Shown here: one piece after another, positions 9,729-18,098 of the stretch
Position numbering within the stretch: the first letter of the stretch is position 1
Layout: each line of letters starts with the position of its first letter
Origin: Draconibacterium orientale
GTDB lineage: Bacteria; Bacteroidota; Bacteroidia; Bacteroidales; Prolixibacteraceae
Direction of reading: 5' to 3'
DNA length: 64,000 nt
Assembly (NCBI RefSeq): GCF_000626635.1
Contig: NZ_CP007451.1
Coordinates: 186,001-250,000, forward strand
Notes under the pieces: generated by a model
Told to the model about the DNA's origin: nothing
What the model saw: only the letters and a program-made list of their open reading frames with translations
Database searches by the model: none
Made by a program: the position numbers and the translations under genes

Positions 9729-10712
9729 ATGAAAAATAAACTCTTCATATCATTTGTATTACTGTTGATGGCTGCCTCGGCAAAAGCCTGGGATTTTGTG
9801 GTGGCAAAAGATGGAAGCGGCGATTTCACATCTGTTCAGCAAGCTATTGATGCGGTTCCCGATTTCAGGAAAAACCGCACTACAATCTTCATAAAAAAAG
9901 GTGTTTATAAAGAAAAACTTGTATTACCGGCCAGCAAAACGCTGGTAACTTTTATTGGCGAGGAGCTCGAAAAAACCATCCTTACGTACGATGATTACGC
10001 CAGCAAAAAGAACCGCTTTGGCGAAGAAATGGGCACTACCGGCTCCTCTTCGTTTTTCATTTTTGGAGAAGGTTTTATTGCTAAAAACATAACATTTCAA
10101 AACTCGGCCGGCCCGGTTGGACAAGCGGTTGCCGTGCGTATCGAGAGCGACAAAGTGGCTTACGAGAACTGCCGCTTCCTGGGAAATCAGGACACCCTTT
10201 ATCCGCACGGAAAAAACAGCCGACAGTACTACCGGAATTGCTACATCGAAGGTACAGTTGATTTTATTTTCGGTTGGTCGACAGCCGTTTTTGAAGACTG
10301 CACCATTTTTTGCAAAACAGCTGGTTACATTACTGCCCCATCAACAGAAGAAAATACAGAGTATGGCTTTGTTTTTCTGAATTGTAATATCACCGGTGAT
10401 GCTCCCGAAAACTCGTTTTACCTGGGCCGTCCGTGGCGACCTTATGGCAAATCCGTTTTTATCGGCTGCAAGCTGGGAAAACAAATAAAACCTGAAGGCT
10501 GGCACAACTGGCGCGATCCTGAGAAAGAAAAGACAGCCTACTTTGCTGAATACAAAAATACCGGCGAAGGTGCCGGCACCGGGAACAGAGTTGCATGGTC
10601 GCACCAGCTAAGCGATGTAGAAGCACAAGAATACGCTGTTGAAAAGATTTTTGGAGACTGGACAGAAGAACTGTTCTCCAACCTGGAAGAAATTAAAAAC
10701 GTTGAAAAATGA
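9729..10712 (+). CDS. Pectin methylesterase, carbohydrate esterase family 8
   Basis: Removes methyl esters from homogalacturonan, producing the pectate that PL1 and GH28 attack. A signal peptide ends near SAKA. CE8 marks in order are VAKDGSGDFTSVQQAIDAV, the oxyanion/acid motif GNQDTLY, the catalytic Asp in VDFIFGWSTAVFEDC, and the catalytic Arg in LGRPWRPYGKSVF. The length of 327 residues is normal for a single-domain enzyme. The stop codon overlaps the start of the GH28 gene (ATGA), showing translational coupling. A paralogue with about the same motifs lies at 13146. Confidence 0.95.
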   Translation: MKNKLFISFVLLLMAASAKAWDFVVAKDGSGDFTSVQQAIDAVPDFRKNRTTIFIKKGVYKEKLVLPASKTLVTFIGEELEKTILTYDDYASKKNRFGEEMGTTGSSSFFIFGEGFIAKNITFQNSAGPVGQAVAVRIESDKVAYENCRFLGNQDTLYPHGKNSRQYYRNCYIEGTVDFIFGWSTAVFEDCTIFCKTAGYITAPSTEENTEYGFVFLNCNITGDAPENSFYLGRPWRPYGKSVFIGCKLGKQIKPEGWHNWRDPEKEKTAYFAEYKNTGEGAGTGNRVAWSHQLSDVEAQEYAVEKIFGDWTEELFSNLEEIKNVEK

Positions 10713-12394
10713 TAGTAAAAAAGATCTCTAATCTAATACTTGCCGCTGCGGTTTTCGCGGTGGGATGTACTGAAAAAAGTGCACCTCCCAAAACCGCCAA
10801 TAACTTGTACGAAACAATTGAGTTTGAAATGCCGATAATTCAGGAACCACAAATTCCTGACTACGCTGTATCGATAACCGATTTTGGTGCAATAAGTGGC
10901 GGAATTGAAATAAATACCGAAGCTTTTGCAGCTGCCATAAACGAGGTTACAGATAAAGGAGGCGGGAAAGTAACCATTCCTCCCGGCATCTGGCTAACCG
11001 GCCCCATTGAGTTAAAAAGCAATCTGGAATTGCATGCCGAGCAAGGTGCAGTGATTCTTTTCTCAGCCAACAAAGATCATTATCCGGTTATCGCTACCAA
11101 TTTCGAAGGTTTGGATACTTATCGTTGTCTGTCGCCCATACACGGACGAAACATTGAAAATGTTGCATTTACCGGTAAAGGCGTTTGGGATGGAAACGGC
11201 GACGCCTGGCGTGCAGTAAAAAAATCGAAACTTACGGAGAGTGCTTGGAAAGAGCTGGTAAAATCAGGAGGTATTGTAAGCGATGAAGGCGATGTTTGGT
11301 ATCCGTCAGAGCAATATAAAATTGGTGCCGAAGGAAGTGGCGACCAAAACGTGCGCGACGATCTGCAAACAAAAGAAGAATTTGAAACCATACGTGATTA
11401 TTTACGTCCGGTGTTTGTAAGCATACAAAACAGTAAACGCATCCTGTTCGATGGCCCTGTGTTTCAGAATTCACCCGCCTGGAATATTCATCCGTTAAGG
11501 GTTGAACACCTGACCGTAAAAAACCTAACCGTTCGTAATCCATGGTATTCACAAAATGGCGACGGAATCGATATCGAATCGTGCAAAAATGTACTGGTAC
11601 AAAACTGTAATTTCGATGTGGGTGACGATGCAATTTGTATAAAATCGGGAAAAAACGAAGACGGGCGACGTTACGGAATTCCGTGCGAAAACCTCATCAT
11701 TAAAGACAATATTGTTTACCACGGGCACGGTGGTGTTACCGTTGGCAGCGAAATGTCGGGCGGAGTGCGCAACATGCACGTTTCGAACTGCACCTTTATG
11801 GGCACCGATGTGGGCTTGCGTTTTAAGAGCACCCGCGGCCGTGGCGGCGTTGTCGAGAATATTTTTATCTCCGATGTTTACATGACCAACATACCAACAA
11901 ATGCCATTTCGTTTAACCTGTATTACGGCGGACAATCCATTTCTGAAATGTTGGCTGCAGGCGGAATGAAAACATCAACAGAACTTGTTCCTGTTACCGA
12001 AGAAACACCGCAGTTTAAAAACATCAAAATCTCCAATGTTACGGTTAACGGAGCACAGCAGGCCGTTTTTCTTCAGGGACTTCCGGAAATGCCCCTTGAA
12101 AATATTGAGCTGAATAACCTCTATTTGAAAGCCGATAACGGATTCCAGATTATTGATGCGAAAGGGGTTAAAATCAACGATACAAAACTGATAACCCGTA
12201 ACGATATAGCCCTGCATATTTTTAACAGCGCAGATGTTGATGTTAATGATCTTGCCTATGATTATCAAGCGGCTGATGCCATTACAATCAATGGTTCGCA
12301 GTGTAACAACATAAGCATTTCGAACCCGAAAACCAATGTAAAACAATACACAACAATTGGATCAGAGGTACCTGAAAAAGCAGTTAAATTTTAA
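10709..12394 (+). CDS. GH28 polygalacturonase, lipoprotein
   Basis: Hydrolyses galacturonan or galacturonate-linked oligomers. The N-terminus is a lipoprotein signal with lipobox AVGC (Cys 20), so it is anchored, probably facing the periplasm. The beta-helix shows all GH28 signatures: NGDGIDIES, VGDDAICIKSGK (catalytic GDD), GHGGVTVGSE and RFKSTRGRGG. The 561-residue length is longer than minimal GH28 but usual for Bacteroidota members, with a C-terminal helix extension. The start overlaps the preceding CE8 stop by four bases. Compared with the GH28 at 20949, this copy keeps the canonical GDD and GHGG. Confidence 0.94.
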   Translation: MIVKKISNLILAAAVFAVGCTEKSAPPKTANNLYETIEFEMPIIQEPQIPDYAVSITDFGAISGGIEINTEAFAAAINEVTDKGGGKVTIPPGIWLTGPIELKSNLELHAEQGAVILFSANKDHYPVIATNFEGLDTYRCLSPIHGRNIENVAFTGKGVWDGNGDAWRAVKKSKLTESAWKELVKSGGIVSDEGDVWYPSEQYKIGAEGSGDQNVRDDLQTKEEFETIRDYLRPVFVSIQNSKRILFDGPVFQNSPAWNIHPLRVEHLTVKNLTVRNPWYSQNGDGIDIESCKNVLVQNCNFDVGDDAICIKSGKNEDGRRYGIPCENLIIKDNIVYHGHGGVTVGSEMSGGVRNMHVSNCTFMGTDVGLRFKSTRGRGGVVENIFISDVYMTNIPTNAISFNLYYGGQSISEMLAAGGMKTSTELVPVTEETPQFKNIKISNVTVNGAQQAVFLQGLPEMPLENIELNNLYLKADNGFQIIDAKGVKINDTKLITRNDIALHIFNSADVDVNDLAYDYQAADAITINGSQCNNISISNPKTNVKQYTTIGSEVPEKAVKF

Positions 12395-12405
12395 TAGCGT
12401 GAACC

Positions 12406-13143
12406 ATGAAACGACTGTTCTATTTCTGCGTACTTATTCTGATCTTCTTTAGCGCCTGCCAAAAGCCAAAACAATTCAGCATTTATTGTGTTGGAGATTC
12501 CACGATGGCCAACAAAGAGGCTGATGCTTTTCCGGAAACCGGATGGTGTATGGTGCTAGACGAATATTTGACTCCAAACGTTGCCGTAAAAAATCATGCG
12601 AGAAATGGCAGAAGTTCAAAAAGTTTTATTGACGAAGGCAGGTGGCAAACCGTGCTCGACAGCTTACAGGCCGGCGATTATGTTTTTATTCAGTTTGGAC
12701 ACAACGACCAGAAAGCGTACGACTCTACACGCTACACCACTCCGTTTGGTTCGTACACCGAAAACCTCAGTAAGTTTATAAATGAGTCGCGTGAAAAAGG
12801 TGCAATACCTGTGCTTTTCACTTCCATAGTTCGGCGAAAGTTTGGAGAGAATGGGAAGTTAAACGATACACATGGCGATTATCCGGTGGCTACCCGCAAA
12901 GTGGCTGATTTATTGGATGTACCGCTTATCGATTTGCAAAAAATTACCGAAGAATGGGTAAATTCGCTTGGCGATGAAGCCTCAAAACAAATGTATTTGT
13001 GGACTGACATTACGAATGAACGCCACCCGGAACCACGAAAAGACGACACGCATTTATCGCAGAAAGGGGCGCATAAAGTAGCTCAGTTGGCTACCGAAGC
13101 ACTAAAAGAAAACATACCTGAATTGGCAACGAATTTAAAGTAA
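12406..13143 (+). CDS. Rhamnogalacturonan acetylesterase-like SGNH hydrolase (CE12)
   Basis: Predicted to remove O-acetyl groups from rhamnogalacturonan so that lyases and hydrolases can act. A lipoprotein signal ends in lipobox FSAC. The SGNH blocks are all visible: GDSTMANK (nucleophile Ser), NGRSSKSF (Gly/Ser block), FGHNDQK (Asn block) and DDTHLSQKG (Asp/His block). Its 245 residues match CE12 enzymes. It lies 11 bp after the GH28 gene and 2 bp before the second CE8 gene, a context common to pectin loci. A general acetylesterase role cannot be excluded. Confidence 0.9.
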   Translation: MKRLFYFCVLILIFFSACQKPKQFSIYCVGDSTMANKEADAFPETGWCMVLDEYLTPNVAVKNHARNGRSSKSFIDEGRWQTVLDSLQAGDYVFIQFGHNDQKAYDSTRYTTPFGSYTENLSKFINESREKGAIPVLFTSIVRRKFGENGKLNDTHGDYPVATRKVADLLDVPLIDLQKITEEWVNSLGDEASKQMYLWTDITNERHPEPRKDDTHLSQKGAHKVAQLATEALKENIPELATNLK

Positions 13144-13145
13144 TT

Positions 13146-14102
13146 ATGAGAAAATTGGGCTTTATTCTGTTGTTTGCATGCTCGGTATTTTTCGCTGGGG
13201 CGCAAACCAATATTCAGTTCGAAATGACTGTTGCACAAGATGGAAGCGGCGATTTTGAATCGATACAGGAAGCCATTGATGCCACCAAAGCCTACCCTCC
13301 GCAACGAATCACGATATTTATAAAAAATGGCTTGTACCGCGAAAAAGTGTGCGTACCCGCGTGGAATAATCAGCTCTCGTTTATCGGCGAAAACCGGGAT
13401 AAAACCATTATCATTTGGGATGATTATTTCGACCAAATTAACCGGGGACGAAACAGCACATTTTTCACTTACACCTTTAAAGTGGAAGCCGATGATTTTT
13501 ATGCCGAGAATCTGACTATTTCGAATGCTGCCGGCCCGGTTGGACAAGCCGTGGCCTTGCATGTTGAAGGTAATCGGTGTCGGTTTAAAAACTGTAAAAT
13601 TCTGGGCAATCAGGATACTGTATTTCTCGATGGAGAAAACAGTCATCAGCTGTTCGAGAACTGTATCATAACCGGAAGTACCGATTTTATTTTTGGTTCG
13701 GCAACTGTTGTTTTTCAGAATTGTACCATAATCAGCAAAAAAGATTCCTACATAACGGCGGCAAGTACCCGGAAAAACAATGATTTTGGTTTTGTATTCA
13801 TCGATTGCAGCCTGCAAGCCGACGAAGGAGTTCAGCAAGTTTACCTCGGACGACCGTGGCGGCCTTACGCCAAAACCGTGTTTTTAAACTGCTTTTTGGG
13901 CCAACACATTTGCAGCGAAGGTTGGGCAGCATGGAGCAACAAAGAAGATAAAGGCACCACATTTTATGCCGAGTACAACAGCACAGGCCCCGGTGCCAGT
14001 CAAAACCGGGTAGAATGGGCAAAGCAGTTAAGCCGCAAAGAAGCAGCAAAATACACCCTTAAAAATATTCTGGGAGAATGGACAACACAAATCAACGAGT
14101 AA
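13146..14102 (+). CDS. Pectin methylesterase, CE8 (second copy)
   Basis: Second methylesterase of the operon. A signal peptide ends near FFAGAQ. Motifs match the copy at 9729: VAQDGSGDFESIQEAIDAT, GNQDTVFLDG, TDFIFGSATVVFQNC and LGRPWRPYAKTVF, so both catalytic aspartates and the arginine are present. At 318 residues it is a single-domain enzyme. The two copies differ in sequence enough to suggest old divergence and possibly different preference for the methylation pattern; this is inference. Its last 25 bases overlap the next gene in another frame. Confidence 0.95.
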   Translation: MRKLGFILLFACSVFFAGAQTNIQFEMTVAQDGSGDFESIQEAIDATKAYPPQRITIFIKNGLYREKVCVPAWNNQLSFIGENRDKTIIIWDDYFDQINRGRNSTFFTYTFKVEADDFYAENLTISNAAGPVGQAVALHVEGNRCRFKNCKILGNQDTVFLDGENSHQLFENCIITGSTDFIFGSATVVFQNCTIISKKDSYITAASTRKNNDFGFVFIDCSLQADEGVQQVYLGRPWRPYAKTVFLNCFLGQHICSEGWAAWSNKEDKGTTFYAEYNSTGPGASQNRVEWAKQLSRKEAAKYTLKNILGEWTTQINE

Positions 14103-15796
14103 GCCCCAAAAAATTCTTCAAAACAATTTTCAGTCTGCTCGTGCTGTTACTAATCCTTGTTCCTGTACTGGCACAAGATAAACTACCGGCTTTTCCGGGT
14201 GCCGGAGGTTTTGGAAAATATACCACCGGCGGACGTGGCGGAAAGGTAATTTTTGTTACCTCGCTGGAAGACAATCTTCAGGAAGGCACTTTACGTTATG
14301 CAGTGAATCAGGCTTATCCGCGAATTGTGATCTTCAAAGTTTCGGGAACAATCCAGCTCCGATCGGCATTAAAAATTACCAATAACGATATAACCATTTC
14401 CGGCCAAACTGCACCGGGCGATGGGATTACTCTGCGCGATTACCCGGTAAAAATTCAGGCAGATAATGTCATCATCCGTTACATGCGTTTCCGAATGGGC
14501 GACGAAGCCTTGCAGGAAGACGATGCCCTTAGCGGACGTTATCAAAAAAATATAATAATCGATCATTGTTCCATGAGCTGGTCAACCGACGAATGTGCTT
14601 CGTTTTACAACAACGAGAATTTCACGCTGCAATGGAGCATTCTTTCGGAGAGTTTGCGTATTTCGGTGCACGAAAAGGGAACACATGGTTACGGCGGAAT
14701 CTGGGGCGGCGAAAAGGCCTCGTTTCATCACAACCTGCTGGCTCATCACGACAGTCGTAATCCGCGCTTTTGCGGAAGTCGCTATTCTGATCGCGCGGAA
14801 TACGAATTGGTTGATTTCAGAAACAACGTAATTTACAACTGGGGCGCCAACAGCGCTTACGCGGCTGAAGGTGGGCGCTACAACCTGGTTAATAATTATT
14901 ACCAGGCCGGACCGGCTTCATCCAACAAATCCAGAATTATCCAACCCTATGCCGATAATGGTGAAAATAACCAACCGGCGGGTACTTTCGGAACGTTTTA
15001 CATCGATGGAAATATTACAACTGCCAGTGATCAGGTTACGCAGGATAACTGGTTGGGCGTAAACATGCATTCTACTTTTTCAACTTATGCGCGGGGTGTT
15101 ACCAAAGACGACATTAAAGCGGAAATGGAATACGAAGCCGGAGAAGTAATCACACACACCGCAGAAGAAGCCTTTTTGAAAGTATTGGATTTTGCCGGTG
15201 CCAGCTTGATATACGATGCTGTTGATATCCGAATTCTTAATGAAACAGCTACCGGAACCGTCACTTTTACCGATGGAGGAAATGGCAGCACAAACGGTTT
15301 AATCGATACGCAGGGATCAGTTGGGGGTTGGCCGCTGTTAAAATCAAATGAAGCACCTGATGATTCCGACGAAGATGGTATGCCAGATGACTGGGAAACT
15401 GCAAATGCATTAAATCCGAACGATCCATCGGATGTGCAGCTAACCACTGTTGACGGCCTCTATCCAAACGTTGAAGTTTACCTTAATTCGCTTGTAGCTG
15501 AAATTACTGAACAACAAGATGAAGGTGGAATACACACAGCAATTAACGATATTGCAAGAAACGAGAAAACAATCAGCATTTATTATAACGGAAGTAACCA
15601 AAACTTGATTATCGATCATTCCACTGAGGTAAAAAGCGTTGAGTTGTATTATATTACAGGCAAACTTATCGCAAAACAAACATTTGATTCAGTGGTGGTT
15701 CAAATGCCAATTTCTGTAGGTAGTAAAGGAATTTACCTCGTTCGTGTTCTGGATTCAGATAATAAAATTCATACCAGAAAAATAGCTGTGTTTTAA
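14078..15796 (+). CDS. Pectate lyase PL1 with type IX secretion C-terminal tail
   Basis: Second PL1 of the locus. The start overlaps the CE8 gene by 25 bp; no other in-frame start gives the signal peptide (hydrophobic FSLLVLLLILVPVLAQ). PL1 marks are AFPGAGGFGKYTTGGRGG, IIIDHCSMSW, HHNLLAHH and DSRNPRF. After the calcium-binding DSDEDGMPDDWE segment comes an extra domain of roughly 80 residues ending with VELYYITGKLIAKQ and GIYLVRVLDSDNK...RKIAVF, the pattern of a T9SS type A sorting domain. This predicts export across the outer membrane and cell-surface attachment or release, in contrast with the PL1 at 6719, which lacks the tail. It is the last gene before a 182-bp gap. Confidence 0.93.
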   Translation: MDNTNQRVSPKKFFKTIFSLLVLLLILVPVLAQDKLPAFPGAGGFGKYTTGGRGGKVIFVTSLEDNLQEGTLRYAVNQAYPRIVIFKVSGTIQLRSALKITNNDITISGQTAPGDGITLRDYPVKIQADNVIIRYMRFRMGDEALQEDDALSGRYQKNIIIDHCSMSWSTDECASFYNNENFTLQWSILSESLRISVHEKGTHGYGGIWGGEKASFHHNLLAHHDSRNPRFCGSRYSDRAEYELVDFRNNVIYNWGANSAYAAEGGRYNLVNNYYQAGPASSNKSRIIQPYADNGENNQPAGTFGTFYIDGNITTASDQVTQDNWLGVNMHSTFSTYARGVTKDDIKAEMEYEAGEVITHTAEEAFLKVLDFAGASLIYDAVDIRILNETATGTVTFTDGGNGSTNGLIDTQGSVGGWPLLKSNEAPDDSDEDGMPDDWETANALNPNDPSDVQLTTVDGLYPNVEVYLNSLVAEITEQQDEGGIHTAINDIARNEKTISIYYNGSNQNLIIDHSTEVKSVELYYITGKLIAKQTFDSVVVQMPISVGSKGIYLVRVLDSDNKIHTRKIAVF

Positions 15797-15978
15797 TTCT
15801 TCGAATACCGAATCCTGTTGTACAAGTCACGATTAGAATAAACGTCAAAACAATTTGTACTGAGCCTGAATAATCTCCTACTTTTCGTAATTTTATTGCT
15901 TCCGATTAGACATTTTCGAAAAATTGTACGTCGTAATAATGTGCAATCGATCCACAATTCAAATAAAGACCAAAATTC

Positions 15979-18073
15979 ATGAGCAAACAAAAACTTTTCA
16001 GATTCTTACTTCTTAACTTCCTTTTAGTTACTCTGTTTTCAACAAGCACATTAGCACAAAGTCGAAATTATTTTCCTCCTGAAGATTTAACTTCCGTTGG
16101 CGCGTATTATTACCCCGAACACTGGGACGAAAGCCAGTGGGAACGCGATATTAAAAAAAATGGCAGAAATGGGTTTTGAATTTACCCATTTTGCTGAATT
16201 TGCCTGGGCTCAACTGGAACCGGAAGAAGGCGTTTACGATTTCTCGTGGCTCGACCGTGCTGTGGCATTGGCCGACAAATATAACCTGAAAGTAGTAATG
16301 TGCACTTCAACAGCTACCCCACCTGTTTGGCTGGTGCGCAAACATCCCGATATTCTGAAACAGCATGAAGACGGCACAAAAATGGACCACGGATCGCGCC
16401 AACATGCGTCATTCTCGAATGAGTATTACCGAAGTTATTCGCTGAAAATGATTGAAGAACTGGCCCAACATTATGGCAACGATGACCGGATTTTTGGCTG
16501 GCAACTCGACAACGAACCTGCTGCCAATGTTGATTTTGGCGATGATGCCCAAAAACGTTTCAGAGCGTGGTTGAAAGAAAAATATGGTAACATTGAAGCA
16601 CTGAACGATGCCTGGGGAACCAACTTCTGGAGTGGTACTTATACTACTTTCGACCAGATAAACATCCCAAAACACACGCAATGGGGAATGAATTTGTACC
16701 AGCGTTTGGATCACAGTCGTTTTTGTGATTACGAAACATCAAGCTTTTTGGATGACCAGGCAGTGGTTATTCGTCAGTTTGCCAATCCTAATCAGTGGAT
16801 TACTACCAACTACATCCCCTACTACGATGCGCGCTATGCCGGCGCCAGCAAAGAGCTGGATTTTATTAGCTACACCCGCTACATGATTTACGGCGAGCAC
16901 CATGGAATTGGCCCGAAAGGTTACCGTGTAGGCGAATACTCGCGCATTGCAATGGCCAACGATTTTTACCGTCCACTATCGCCAATTTATGGTGTTATGG
17001 AACTGCAACCCGGACAGGTAAACTGGGGATCGATTAACTCGCAACCCTTGCCCAGAGCCGTTCGCCTGTGGTTGTGGCACGTTTTTGCCGGAGGTAGCAA
17101 ATTCACTTTTACCTATCGTTTTCGTGCACCCATTTATGGCTACGAGCAATATCATTACGGAATTGTGGGTCCCGACGGCGTAACACCGACTCCGGGCGGA
17201 CTGGAATACGAAGCGTTTATAAAAGAAATAAAAATGCTTCGCAACAATCCTTCCAAGGGGCAAATTCCACAGGATTACTTAAATCGGGAAACAGCTATTT
17301 TGTACGATCCCGACAATACCGTTGCCATAAACAACAACAAACAAACCAACGTTTGGGATACCGAAGGCCATGTACTGAAATACTACAAAGCACTGAAAAC
17401 ATTTGGTGCACCGGTTGATTTTATTCGCGACAGCATGGATTTTGCAAAGTACCCGGTGATTGTTGCCCCGGCCTACCAGCAAATGAGTTTACAGCTGATT
17501 GACAAGCTAACGGAATATGTAAAAAATGGCGGCAACCTGGTAATGTCGGTTCGCACCGGGCATCAGGATGAGTTCGGGCATCTATGGCAGGCAAAACATG
17601 CCGAGCCGCTCTACGAACTGATTGGCGGCGAAATTGAATTCTACGATTTGCTCCGCCCATTTGCACCCGACACCGTGGTGATGGACAATAAAAGATACGC
17701 ATGGACAAGCTGGGGCGATATTATGCACACCAACAAAGGCACCGAAAGCTGGGGAACTTTCAGCGGCGATTATTATGCAGGGAAAACTGCAGTAACATTT
17801 AATAAGCTGGGTAACGGAACAGTTACTTACGTTGGCGTCGACAGTCACGATGGCAAACTGGAGCGTGCAGTTCTGGACAAACTTTACGATCGTCTTGCTA
17901 TCGAAGTAAAAGATTATCCTGAAGGTGTAATGGTGGAATACCGCGATGGTTACGGAATTGCAGTGAATTACTCGAACATTGCCTACCCGATGGAATTGCC
18001 TGCCGGTACCGAAATTCTGATAGGTAACACAACTCTTCCAACTGCCGGCGTATTGGTTTGGAAAACAAAATAA
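15979..18073 (+). CDS. GH42 beta-galactosidase, reading frame broken by one extra base in an A8 run
   Basis: Predicted to remove beta-galactose from pectic galactan side chains. The N-terminal part (15979-16179) has a signal peptide ending near STLAQ and the GH42 start VGAYYYPEHWDESQW; it runs into a stop at 16177. The rest is in the next frame and continues exactly where the family should (KKMAEMGFEFTHFAEFAW). Removing one A from the run 16153-16160 joins them into 697 residues. Catalytic acid/base Glu is in GWQLDNEPA and nucleophile Glu in YGVMELQPGQ; a beta-galactosidase trimerisation-like domain follows. It could be a sequencing error, a recent pseudogene, or expressed by slippage on the A run. 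A possible weak promoter (TTTG at 15854, TACTTTTC at 15879) lies upstream. Confidence 0.85.
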
Positions 18074-18098
18074 AGCAACGATAACGCAAATTCTGCCG

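Noticed and set aside
13083-13838. Minus-strand open frame of 251 codons
   Set aside because: Antisense to the CE8 gene at 13146, whose catalytic motifs are complete.
16097-18073. GH42 body as an independent gene starting near 16097
   Set aside because: It would lack a signal peptide, and its first residues are out-of-frame translation; the true N-terminus is in the frame starting at 15979.
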